From an uncultured Collinsella sp. (lineage in GTDB: Bacteria; Actinomycetota; Coriobacteriia; Coriobacteriales; Coriobacteriaceae): DNA of 17,018 nucleotides. The stretch covers positions 1 through 17,018 of the forward strand of contig CABQHT010000043.1 of the NCBI GenBank assembly GCA_902464035.1. Direction: 5' to 3'. This document shows, one piece after another, positions 7,674-14,591 of this stretch (position 1 is the first letter of the stretch; each line of letters opens with the position of its first letter). The translations under genes and the position numbers were made by a program. The notes below the pieces were generated by a model that searched no databases, had not been told where the DNA came from, and was given only the letters and a program-made list of their open reading frames with translations.

Positions 7674-9499
7674 TCCAGGTTCCTCCCTCCGCGGAACGCG
7701 CCAAAGCCAAAGTGATCGCAACGCAGGCAGCGGCTCGCCTCCTGGCGCGCCTCCTGCTCGGTGAGACCCTGCTCGACCAGATCCCAATCGTGAATACGCT
7801 CGCCGGCCTCGCGCTCGCCCAGCTCGCAGCGGCCGCACTCATGCTTGCCCTTAAACTGGACGGTCGGCAGCTCGACCTCGAGCTTGATCTTGTGGTCAAA
7901 GCCCAGGTAGCGGTCGATATTTGCCGAAGCCACGCGGCCGGCGTTGATGGCACGGATGACGGTGGCGGGACCGGTCTGGCAGTCACCGCCGCTAAAGAGG
8001 CCATCGAAGTTGGGCACGGCGCCATCCGAATCGGTGACCACGCAGCCCCACTTACAAGCGATGCCCATGTCCTCAAACGGCTTGGAATCGATGTCCTGGC
8101 CAATGGCCACAAACACGCGCTCGCAGGGAATGACGCGCTCGGGCGTGGCGGCGGCACGCGGGGCCGGACGCCCACGACGGGGCTCGCCGATAATCTGCGG
8201 CTGCACGCGCAGGCCACTCACGCGACCTTCCTCGCCCGTCTCGATAGCGAGCGGGGCGGTCAACTCCAGCACCTCGCAGCCCTCGGCCTGGGCGCCGGCG
8301 ATCTCGGCGTCCTGGGCCGTCATGTCGCAGATGCGACGGCGGTAGACGATGCTCACCTTTTCGGCACCGCAGCGCACGGCGGAGCGCGCCACGTCCATGG
8401 CCACGTTACCGCCGCCGATGACGCACACGCGCTGGCCGCTCAGGTCGGGCAGCTCGTCATCGCCGATGGCGCGCAGCATCTTGACGGCCGACTCCACGCC
8501 GGGAGCCTCTTCGCCCGGAAGGCCGAGCTTCTTATCGCTGTGGGCGCCAATGGCCAGGTAGACGGCATCGAACTCGTCGCGCAGACGGGCAAGCTCCTCG
8601 CCGTTGACGGAGTGGTCGAGCTCCACGTCGATTCCGGCGCTCAAGATCCAGTCGATCTCGGCCTGCAGGCGCTCGCGCGGCAGACGATAGCTGGGGATGC
8701 CGTAGCGCAGCATGCCGCCCAGGTGGTGGCGCTGCTCCAAGATGGTCACCTTGTGGCCCATCACGGCCAGGTAGTAAGCGCAAGAAAGACCGGCCGGGCC
8801 GCCGCCGATCACGGCGACGCGCTTCCCGGTGTTGTCCACCACATGCGGCTTGTGGTCGTTGAGGTCGCTATGCTCAACGGCAAAACGCTTGAGGGCGAGG
8901 ATGTTCATGGGGTCGTCGACCATGCCACGGCGGCAGTGCATCTCGCAGGGATGCTCGCACACCAGGCCGCAGACGAGCGGCAGCGGATTGTTCTTGCGGA
9001 TGACCTTGACGGCGTCGGCATAGCGGCCGGCCTCGACCAGCGAAATGTACCCGGGAATGTCGACGTGCGCCGGGCAGCCCGAAACGCACGGGACGCGGGC
9101 CTCGCGGTCAAAGCCGCAGGAGTGCTCGCGAATGTGGTGCTCAAAATCGTCGCGGAAGCCGCGAATGGCCGTGAGTGCCATGGCGCCAGCTTCGTAGCCG
9201 ATGGCGCAGTCGCTCGAAAGGTAGATGGTGCGGGCGGTGCGCTCAATCAAGTTGAGCGTGGACTCGTCGGCGCGGCCCTCGAGCACATCGGCGAGCAGGT
9301 CGCTCAGCGCGCTCAGGCCCACGCGGCAGGGCGTGCACTTGCCGCAGCTCTGGGTGGAGCACAGATTGACGAGCGCTGCCGTAAACTCAACGGGGCACGG
9401 GGCGAGCGAACTCACCGCCAGACGACGTCCGAGCGCATCGTGCAGGTCGTCCATGACGGCCTGAGCGTGGCTGCGTTCCATTACGTGCAGTCGAGCCAT
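7667..9499 (-). CDS. NuoF C-terminal Fe-S domain fused to GltD/NfnB-like NAD(P)/FAD oxidoreductase
   Basis: A 610-aa electron-transfer flavoprotein. Residues about 1-115 are the NuoF/HydB C-terminal module with N3-type [4Fe-4S] ligands in SCGKCTPC (C52, C55, C58) and C98; the FMN- and NADH-binding part of NuoF is absent. Residues about 125-205 are the GltD N-terminal two-cluster domain (C138, C142, C177, C181, C185, C189). The FAD site GGGPAG is near 232-237, and the second dinucleotide site GGGNVAMD precedes the C-terminal FAD-binding segment ending in GLFSGGDCQTG. Two further CxxC pairs (C555/C558 and C591/C594) at the C-terminus could hold another metal centre. ATG at 9499 is chosen for AGGGGA 5 nt upstream; the GTG at 9514 lacks a site. 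It is the first gene of the hydrogenase operon. Probably couples NAD(P)H to the hydrogenase; the exact cofactor is not decidable from sequence alone. Confidence 0.9.
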   Translation of the reverse strand: MARLHVMERSHAQAVMDDLHDALGRRLAVSSLAPCPVEFTAALVNLCSTQSCGKCTPCRVGLSALSDLLADVLEGRADESTLNLIERTARTIYLSSDCAIGYEAGAMALTAIRGFRDDFEHHIREHSCGFDREARVPCVSGCPAHVDIPGYISLVEAGRYADAVKVIRKNNPLPLVCGLVCEHPCEMHCRRGMVDDPMNILALKRFAVEHSDLNDHKPHVVDNTGKRVAVIGGGPAGLSCAYYLAVMGHKVTILEQRHHLGGMLRYGIPSYRLPRERLQAEIDWILSAGIDVELDHSVNGEELARLRDEFDAVYLAIGAHSDKKLGLPGEEAPGVESAVKMLRAIGDDELPDLSGQRVCVIGGGNVAMDVARSAVRCGAEKVSIVYRRRICDMTAQDAEIAGAQAEGCEVLELTAPLAIETGEEGRVSGLRVQPQIIGEPRRGRPAPRAAATPERVIPCERVFVAIGQDIDSKPFEDMGIACKWGCVVTDSDGAVPNFDGLFSGGDCQTGPATVIRAINAGRVASANIDRYLGFDHKIKLEVELPTVQFKGKHECGRCELGEREAGERIHDWDLVEQGLTEQEARQEASRCLRCDHFGFGAFRGGRNLEW

Positions 9500-9520
9500 A
9501 AGATCCCCTCTCACATGGCA

Positions 9521-9584
9521 GCCCGGAGGCGAGGCCGGGCGAAGTTGCTACACGCACAACACTGACCTAAAAAGTTGTTAGGTC
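9521..9584 (-). promoter_or_regulatory. Leader of the hydrogenase operon with two hairpins
   Basis: Two inverted repeats lie in the 5' leader. GACCTAA / TTAGGTC (9564-9570 and 9578-9584, 7-nt spacer) is a perfect palindrome in AT-rich DNA and could be a protein operator. GCCCGG / CCGGGC (9521-9526 and 9535-9540, 8-nt loop) lies just before the ribosome binding site. Function is inferred; neither fits a textbook Rex or FNR site. Confidence 0.35.
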
Positions 9585-9659
9585 TCCACGCAGTTCGGCA
9601 GGCGGTATGAAATGTCACCCTCGGCGGTGAAATAGAACATTACCGCAGATAAATGCCAT

Positions 9660-9688
9660 ATTTGATAAAACGCGTTACCAAATGACAA
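9660..9688 (-). promoter_or_regulatory. Candidate promoter for the hydrogenase operon
   Basis: On the minus strand TTGTCA (9683-9688, 5 of 6 to the -35 consensus), a 17-nt spacer, then TCAAAT (9660-9665, 4 of 6 to the -10). It lies about 160 nt before the first gene, in the AT-richest part of the gap, and its -35 touches the preceding terminator stem. Plausible but weak. Confidence 0.3.
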
Positions 9689-9723
9689 TGCCCCGCCCAC
9701 GCAATCACGTGGACGGGGCATTG
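9686..9723 (-). terminator. Terminator of the alpha-glucoside PTS operon
   Basis: 16-bp stem (9686-9701 with 9708-9723) with one mismatch and a 6-nt loop CAATCA, 33 nt after the stop of the GH4 gene. Very GC-rich stem; on the minus strand it is followed by TCATTTGG, so the U-run is short. Position and stem strength support termination between the two operons. Confidence 0.75.
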
Positions 9724-9755
9724 CTCCAGGTATGCGGCCAGCGACCCTGTTGCTT

Positions 9756-11138
9756 TTACTTAAGCTCGGGCCAGTAACCCTTGTTGGCCTCGATCATGTC
9801 GTCGAGAACCTCCTTGGCGACCTTCATCGAAGGCACGGTCTTGTTCAGCGTAAAGGCCTTGAGCGCCTTCTCGTAAGAACCCTCGATCGTAGCCTCGACC
9901 ACGAGCTTCTCGGAGTTCAGCTGCTGCATCATGAGGCCCTGCTGGAACAGAGGAATGTTGTCGCGGCTGATGACCTCGGGGCCATTCTTGCCAATGTAGG
10001 CAGGCAGCTCGACCATAGAGTCGTAGGGCATGTTGGGGATAGCGCCCTTGTTCTCGCAAATGACCAGGAAGCGCTGCTTGGTGTCGTTCTTCAGAGCGAT
10101 AGCCAGATCGGCAATCCAGTCGCCGTGGCTGCCCGCATAGAACGTGCTCTCGTCGATCTCGCCCGTCTTCTCGTAGTGGTCGATGCCGTCGAAGAGGTTC
10201 TTCTCACGCGTCTCCTCAACCTCGTTAGCACGGGTGCGCTCGGGGTTGGAATGCTCGACGAACTCCTTCTGCTGCAGGTAGTAGTTCAGATACGTGTTGG
10301 GCAGGTACTCCGGGAAGCACTCCATGATCTCGTACTCGCCCTTCCAGACGTAGTACCAGCTGCCCTTGGTGTGGCGGTTCTGCTCGGGGTGCTCGTCAGT
10401 GGCCTCCTCGGGCTTCTTTGCCATGAGCGAGCCCATGCCCTTGAGGTAGGAGTCGGGCAGCAGAATCTCATGCTCCTTGATGTACTCGCGCAGCTGCGGG
10501 AGCACCTCCTCGCCCTTGTGGCGAATCGAGGTGAACCAACCAAAGTGGTTGAGGCCAAAGTAATCGTACTCGACATCCTTCTTGTCGATATCGAGTGCGG
10601 CGCAAACCACGTCGATGATCGCGATCGGCATGTCGCAGATGTTGATGATGCGAGCGTTGGGACGCAGCACGCGGCAGCCCTCGGACACGATGGCGGCAGG
10701 GTTGGAGTAGTTGAGAATCCAGTAGTCCTTCTTGGCGTACTTCTCAACGTCATCGATCAGCTCGACCATGGGGAAGATGGTGCGCATGCCGTAGGCAAGG
10801 CCGCCGCAGCCGCAGGTCTCCTGACCCACGCAGCCGTGACGCAGCGGAATCTTCTCGTCCTGCTCACGCATGGCGTAGCCGCCCACGCGCATCTGGGCAA
10901 ACACGAAGCTCGCGTCGGTAAAAGCCGTCTCCTTGTCGGTGGTCACCGTAAGCTTGATGTTCAGGCCAAGGTCCTCGTGCAAAATCCAGTCCACGAGCAC
11001 GCCGATCTTGCGCTGACGCTCCTCGTTGATGTCGTACAGACGAATCTCGTCAACGTCGAGCTCGTCCTTGCGCAGGGCGATGGACTTGACGATGCCGGGG
11101 GTAAAGGTGGATCCGCCACCACACAGAGTAATGATCAT
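9756..11138 (-). CDS. malH: 6-phospho-alpha-glucosidase, glycoside hydrolase family 4 (MalH/GlvA-like)
   Basis: Cytoplasmic NAD+- and divalent-metal-dependent hydrolase, 460 aa, that cleaves 6-phosphorylated alpha-glucosides such as maltose-6'-phosphate to glucose and glucose-6-phosphate. The N-terminal Rossmann motif is CGGGSTFTPGI (6-16). VGQETCGCGG (104-113) and NYSNPAA (143-149) are family blocks. The metal site is CDMP (C168-P171) with GLNHFGW (H198). CDMP is the variant of the alpha-specific members (GlvA, MalH, AglB); beta-specific CelF-type enzymes carry CN(V/I)P here. The length matches the family (about 440-460). A stretch near 235-255 (KKPEEATDEHPEQNRHTKG) looks like a hydrophilic insert compared with GlvA as I remember it. 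ATG at 11138 follows AGGAG by 9 nt, 3 nt after the stop of the EIICB gene. It is the last gene of the operon. Confidence 0.93.
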   Translation of the reverse strand: MIITLCGGGSTFTPGIVKSIALRKDELDVDEIRLYDINEERQRKIGVLVDWILHEDLGLNIKLTVTTDKETAFTDASFVFAQMRVGGYAMREQDEKIPLRHGCVGQETCGCGGLAYGMRTIFPMVELIDDVEKYAKKDYWILNYSNPAAIVSEGCRVLRPNARIINICDMPIAIIDVVCAALDIDKKDVEYDYFGLNHFGWFTSIRHKGEEVLPQLREYIKEHEILLPDSYLKGMGSLMAKKPEEATDEHPEQNRHTKGSWYYVWKGEYEIMECFPEYLPNTYLNYYLQQKEFVEHSNPERTRANEVEETREKNLFDGIDHYEKTGEIDESTFYAGSHGDWIADLAIALKNDTKQRFLVICENKGAIPNMPYDSMVELPAYIGKNGPEVISRDNIPLFQQGLMMQQLNSEKLVVEATIEGSYEKALKAFTLNKTVPSMKVAKEVLDDMIEANKGYWPELK

Positions 11139-11141
11139 TGT

Positions 11142-12758
11142 TTACTGCTCCTTCTCAATTGCGTTTTCGACCTTGTCGCGCATCTCGGCGACCTTCATGC
11201 CAAAGATGATCTGGATATTGTTGCCGTTGCGGTTGATGCCGCTGTTGGGCACGTGGTTGATGAGGCTCTCATCGATGAGGTCCGGGTTCTTAACGTTCAC
11301 GCGAAGACGCGTAAAGCAGTTCTCGAGCTCCTCGATGTTGTCCTTGCCGCCAAGACCTGCGACCAGGTCGGCAATGCCTGCATCGACGCCCTCTGCGGGA
11401 GCTGCGGCAACAGCGCCCTGCTTCACCGCGACAGACGCGGCGGCCTCGCCCTCGGCAACGGACTCGGCGAGCTCGGACTCCTCCTCGCGGCCAGGCGTGT
11501 GGAGGTTGAGCTTCTTAATCAGGAAGGTGAAGAGGAAGAAGTACAGAGCGGCGTTGACGACTCCGAGCACGAGCATCATCGGCCAGTTGGTCTTATCGAC
11601 ACCAAGAACCAGGTTGGAAACCACGATGTTGATGATGCCGCCTGCAGTCGAAGCGGGCACGGAGAGGACCTTGAGCAGGACCAGGAAGATACCGGAAAGA
11701 ACCGAGTGAACAACAAAGAGCACGGGAGCGGCAAAGACAAAGAGGAAGTCCATGGGCTCGGTGACACAGGAGAGCACGGCGGTGATGATCAGCGGGATGA
11801 TAACGGCCTTGGTCTTATCCTTGTTCCCCTTGTAAGCGGTGAAGATAAAGGCGAGACCGATACCGATGTAGGGCCACAGGTTGTTGAAGGTGTAGCTGTT
11901 GAAGTAGGTGCTATCGGAGAAGGGCTGGCCCGTCATTGCCATCTCGGCAACACGAATGGGATAGGCGCCGGCGATAACCTGATCACCCAGCGTAAGGGTG
12001 CCGCCCACATCGGAGAACTGGAACGGGGTGTAGATGAGGTGATGCAGACCAGTGGGAACGAGCAGCTTGTTGAGCATACCGTAGATAAACAGACCGATGT
12101 TGCCCGACTCCTTAATGATGCCGGCAACGGAGGAGATGGCACCCTGGACAGGAGGCCAAACGATGCAGAAGCCCGCGCCCATGATCCAGGAGATGATGAT
12201 CATGATCAGGAACGGAAAGCGAACGCCCGAGAACATCGAAAGGGCAATGGGGAACTGCTTGTTCGAGTACTTGTTGAACACGGCACCGGTGATGCAACCC
12301 AGGATGATGCCACCAAACACGCCGGTATCGAGCACCTGGATGCCCATAACGGTGGCCTGGCCGGTTCCGGTAAGACCGAGCATGCCGCTCGCATCGGCAA
12401 GAGAGCCGGTGGCGTTGAGCACGATGTTGTTAGCCTGCAGGAACAGGAAGAACGACATCAGGGCGATCAGCGAAGCATGGCCCTTGTTCTTCTTTGCCAT
12501 GGCGCCGGCGATGCCCACGCAGAACAGAATCGAGAGGTTGTTGATGATAAACATCAGCGACTGATAGACAACGGCGCCCACAAGCTGGAACGGACCGGAG
12601 CCCAGTACGGGGACCAAAGCGCAGATGGTCTTGTTGGTCAGAATGATGCCCACGATGAGCAGAATGCCGGCAACCGAGAGATACATCATCGGCTGGACGA
12701 TTGACTTCGCGAACACCTCCAACGGCGCTTTGAAATTGAACTTCTTTTTTGCGGTCAT
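11142..12758 (-). CDS. PTS alpha-glucoside-specific EIICB permease
   Basis: 538-aa membrane transporter that imports and phosphorylates a sugar. Residues about 1-405 are the EIIC domain of the glucose/maltose superfamily, with about ten hydrophobic segments and conserved blocks such as NKLLVPTGLHHLIYTPF and the EIIC sugar-binding TEPMDFLF. Residues about 410-450 are an Ala/Glu-rich linker. The EIIB domain follows, with the phosphorylated cysteine C481 in ENCFTRLR. No EIIA domain is fused; it is supplied by the separate gene at 13731-14243. ATG at 12758 is preceded by GGGGAG at 7 nt; an upstream in-frame start at 12785 has none. The partner GH4 enzyme of the CDMP type makes maltose or a related alpha-glucoside the likely substrate (MalX/GlvC class). 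The 99-nt gap before it contains nested stems. Confidence 0.92.
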   Translation of the reverse strand: MTAKKKFNFKAPLEVFAKSIVQPMMYLSVAGILLIVGIILTNKTICALVPVLGSGPFQLVGAVVYQSLMFIINNLSILFCVGIAGAMAKKNKGHASLIALMSFFLFLQANNIVLNATGSLADASGMLGLTGTGQATVMGIQVLDTGVFGGIILGCITGAVFNKYSNKQFPIALSMFSGVRFPFLIMIIISWIMGAGFCIVWPPVQGAISSVAGIIKESGNIGLFIYGMLNKLLVPTGLHHLIYTPFQFSDVGGTLTLGDQVIAGAYPIRVAEMAMTGQPFSDSTYFNSYTFNNLWPYIGIGLAFIFTAYKGNKDKTKAVIIPLIITAVLSCVTEPMDFLFVFAAPVLFVVHSVLSGIFLVLLKVLSVPASTAGGIINIVVSNLVLGVDKTNWPMMLVLGVVNAALYFFLFTFLIKKLNLHTPGREEESELAESVAEGEAAASVAVKQGAVAAAPAEGVDAGIADLVAGLGGKDNIEELENCFTRLRVNVKNPDLIDESLINHVPNSGINRNGNNIQIIFGMKVAEMRDKVENAIEKEQ

Positions 12759-12797
12759 AGCGGTACTCCCCTTCCTTTTCCGCAAATTAAGACAGAT

Positions 12798-12850
12798 GTG
12801 CCCTGGACAAGGCCATAAGCCCTGCCTTATATCAATCGATGTGTGGGCAC
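12798..12850 (-). other. Nested inverted repeats between licT and the EIICB gene
   Basis: Within the 99-nt gap, GTGCCC (12798-12803) pairs with GGGCAC (12845-12850). Inside it AAGGC (12809-12813) pairs with GCCTT (12824-12828), or alternatively ATAAG with CTTAT (12815-12819 and 12826-12830). No RAT-like sequence or U-run was seen, so it is more likely an mRNA processing or stability element than a second antitermination site. Confidence 0.35.
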
Positions 12851-12857
12851 GTTATGC

Positions 12858-13724
12858 TTAGAGACCGGGTTCTCCAAGCAGGTTAACAATGTGATATGCG
12901 AGATAGCTCTTCTCGGCATCGGTAACGACAACGTTATAGGTAGACGACAAGTGGGCGGCTATGGCGTCCGCGCACGAGAACGCGCACGGATACTTAGTTT
13001 CATCGATTCGGAACAGTGCATCGTCATTGATCTGCCCGGCCGCGGGGTCAAGCGCCCGCTGTGCGAAAAACTGCAGGTGGCGGACGAAACGCTCATAGGG
13101 CAGCGAGGTGTCATCGAGGGTCGTAGCATAGCGCTCGGAAACAATCGCGAGCACGTCGCGAACAAGCTGGACCGAGATGATGAGACGGTCGGAGCGTTGC
13201 GGCATGGTGGCGTTGACGATATGCAGCGTAATAAAACCCTGCTCTTCTTCGCTCATCTGGATGCCCATATACTCCTTGACAATCTGCAGCGCACGGCCCG
13301 CAAGCGCGTACTCCTTGCGATAGAACTGCTGGATCTCGAGCAGCAACGGATTCTCACAGGAGACGCCCTTGCGCTCGCGCTCCAAAGCAAGGCCGATATG
13401 GTCTGCGAGAGCAATGAGGATCTTGTCGTTGATATCAACATTGAGCTCTCGACGGAGCATCTGAACAATGTCCTCGGCAATCACGAGGTTGACGGTGGGG
13501 ATGGACTCCAAAAGATGTGCCAAGCGGTCAATCGTACGCGAATCCTGAGAAGTGCCCTCCTGCAGCGCATAGGTCTTTTCGACCGATGCTTCATCGATAG
13601 CGTCGCCGGCATGACGGCCAAAGCAGAGGCCTCGACCGATGACAATGAGCTCGGAGCCATCGTCCGAAGTGACCATTGCGACGTTATTGTTGAAAACTCG
13701 CTTGATAACCACGGTACCCACCAC
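12858..13724 (-). CDS. licT: BglG/LicT family transcriptional antiterminator
   Basis: RNA-binding antiterminator, 288 aa. The CAT RNA-binding domain (about 1-58) carries VIKRVFNNNVAMV and LIVIGRGLCFGRHAGD, matching LicT. PRD1 (about 65-172) has H109 and H168; PRD2 (about 173-288) has H216 and H278. These equal LicT H100, H159, H207 and H269 with a constant offset of 9, so both PRDs should respond to PTS phosphorylation. It lies between the EIIA and EIICB genes, 6 nt after the EIIA stop, and probably acts on the RAT-like leader at 14269-14359, allowing expression when the sugar is being transported. Start uncertain: GTG at 13724 or GTG at 13712; the latter fits homologues' N-termini better, but neither has a strong ribosome binding site, so translation is probably coupled to the EIIA gene. 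Confidence 0.92.
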   Translation of the reverse strand: MVGTVVIKRVFNNNVAMVTSDDGSELIVIGRGLCFGRHAGDAIDEASVEKTYALQEGTSQDSRTIDRLAHLLESIPTVNLVIAEDIVQMLRRELNVDINDKILIALADHIGLALERERKGVSCENPLLLEIQQFYRKEYALAGRALQIVKEYMGIQMSEEEQGFITLHIVNATMPQRSDRLIISVQLVRDVLAIVSERYATTLDDTSLPYERFVRHLQFFAQRALDPAAGQINDDALFRIDETKYPCAFSCADAIAAHLSSTYNVVVTDAEKSYLAYHIVNLLGEPGL

Positions 13725-13730
13725 AAGAAT

Positions 13731-14243
13731 TTACTCGGAAAGCCAGACGACAGGCTCTTTAACAGCAACAGGGCCGGAAGCGTGCTCACGAAGAGTCGAG
13801 TTCTCCGAACGCTCGCACACGATAACGAAGACCGTGGGATCGAAGCCGGCGGCGCAGACCGCGTCGAAATCGACCTCGACGAGGGGCTGGCCCGCGTCGA
13901 CATGGTCACCCTGAGCAACAAGCGCATGGAAGCCCTTGCCCTCAAGTTTAACAGTGTCGATTCCGATATGCAGCATCACCTGAGCAGAGCTGTCGTCGGA
14001 CATGATGCCCAGCGCGTGCTCGGTCGGGAACAGCGCCGCGACGGTACCGGAGACAGGAGCGCACACCGTTCCCTCTTGGGGAACCACGGCAACGCCATCG
14101 CCCACAGCACGGCTGCTAAAAGCGGGATCATTGGTTTTTTCTAGGTGAACAAGCTCGCCGGAAACGGGGGCGAGGATTTCGAACTCGGAAGTTGCAGTCT
14201 TCTGCTCATCCGAACCGCCCATCAGGCGAGAAAAGAAACCCAT
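13731..14243 (-). CDS. PTS glucose-type EIIA protein (Crr-like)
   Basis: Soluble phosphocarrier of 170 aa, EIIA-Glc fold. Conserved blocks: ILAPVSGELVHL (23-34), VCAPVSGTVAALFPTEHALGI (H76) and LHIGIDTVKLEGKGF, with the phosphorylated H92 (equivalent to E. coli Crr H90; H76 to H75). It accepts phosphate from HPr and passes it to C481 of the EIICB protein in the same operon. ATG at 14243 is preceded by AAGGGA at about 9 nt; more upstream in-frame starts (14261, 14306) would fall inside the leader hairpin and are rejected. It is the first gene of the operon, directly after the RAT/terminator leader, and the small overall size fits the single-domain EIIA type. Confidence 0.93.
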   Translation of the reverse strand: MGFFSRLMGGSDEQKTATSEFEILAPVSGELVHLEKTNDPAFSSRAVGDGVAVVPQEGTVCAPVSGTVAALFPTEHALGIMSDDSSAQVMLHIGIDTVKLEGKGFHALVAQGDHVDAGQPLVEVDFDAVCAAGFDPTVFVIVCERSENSTLREHASGPVAVKEPVVWLSE

Positions 14244-14268
14244 GGTGGCATGTCCCTTCATAAATATA

Positions 14269-14331
14269 GCCCAACCAAAATCAAGCGAATGCATCCATAG
14301 AGACACACCCGTTCAAAGACTTTGGTTAGGC
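14269..14331 (-). terminator. Conditional terminator-like hairpin in the PTS operon leader
   Basis: On the minus strand GCCTAACCAAAG (14320-14331) pairs with TTTTGGTTGGGC (14269-14280): 12 pairs including two G-U wobbles, with a 39-nt loop, then U-rich TATATTTAT. Its 5' arm overlaps the 3' end of the RAT-like element, the arrangement required for antitermination by LicT/BglG proteins. The loop is larger than usual, so confidence is moderate. Confidence 0.5.
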
Positions 14332-14359
14332 CCACGTCCGAGGGACTCGGTAACCTTCC
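14329..14359 (-). promoter_or_regulatory. RAT-like antiterminator site for LicT
   Basis: On the minus strand the 31-nt element opens with GGAAGGTTACCG, close to the BglG-family RAT half GGATTGTTACCG. It continues with a CCGAG / CTCGG stem and ends GTGGGCC where classical RATs have CAAAACC. It begins about 15 nt after the predicted transcription start and overlaps the terminator-like hairpin. The 5' half is a good match; the 3' half diverges. Confidence 0.5.
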
Positions 14360-14380
14360 GCATTTCTTTTTACGGGAGCT

Positions 14381-14408
14381 ATTGTAGACAAGCCCAAAGC
14401 CAGAACAA
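14381..14408 (-). promoter_or_regulatory. Promoter of the alpha-glucoside PTS operon
   Basis: On the minus strand TACAAT (14381-14386, 5 of 6 to the -10 consensus), a 16-nt spacer and TTGTTC (14403-14408, weak -35). The predicted start near 14374 places the RAT-like element at the very beginning of the transcript. This falls in the 14244-14591 gap, which otherwise holds the leader hairpin, the repeat at 14464-14504 and the helicase terminator; no gene is visible there. Confidence 0.55.
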
Positions 14409-14463
14409 TCATTATGACCGGTGAACGGTATTTATTCTTCGATAAACGGCATTTAGGCAGCAC

Positions 14464-14504
14464 TTGGGGACGTTCCTTTTCTGCCGGCACCCAGGGACAC
14501 TCCT
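14464..14504. repeat. Second copy of the GGGGACGTTC repeat family
   Basis: Two direct half-sites, GGGGACGTTC (14466-14475) and AGGGACACTC (14493-14502), start exactly 27 nt apart, as do those at 2980-3016. The spacer has a GCCGGC palindrome instead of the GACTAGTC found there. Lies between the helicase terminator and the PTS promoter. Confidence 0.65.
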
Positions 14505-14522
14505 TGCTCTGACCTCTTTGCA

Positions 14523-14559
14523 CTAAAAAGGGCCCCGAGCGTAGTTGCTCGGGGCCCTT
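14523..14559 (-). terminator. Rho-independent terminator of the DEAD-box helicase gene
   Basis: Perfect 13-bp stem AAGGGCCCCGAGC / GCTCGGGGCCCTT (14528-14540 and 14547-14559) with a 6-nt loop, followed on the minus strand by TTTTTAG. It begins 33 nt after the helicase stop codon. Textbook structure. Confidence 0.93.
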
Positions 14560-14591
14560 GGTTCACCTCGCTCTAGTGGGCGATGCGTATG

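Noticed and set aside
7712..9565. 617-codon open frame on the plus strand
   Set aside because: Antisense of the NuoF/GltD fusion gene; no recognisable domain or ribosome binding site.
9648..9669. Two GATAAA boxes 16 bp apart upstream of the hydrogenase operon
   Set aside because: Short AT-rich words in an AT-rich promoter region; no symmetry or known regulator match.
9732..12704. 990-codon open frame on the plus strand
   Set aside because: It lies opposite the GH4 and EIICB genes, whose protein families are certain. Its translation is rich in Leu, Val, His, Asp and Gly with no domain, as expected from the antisense of GC-biased codons that avoid TTA, CTA and TCA.
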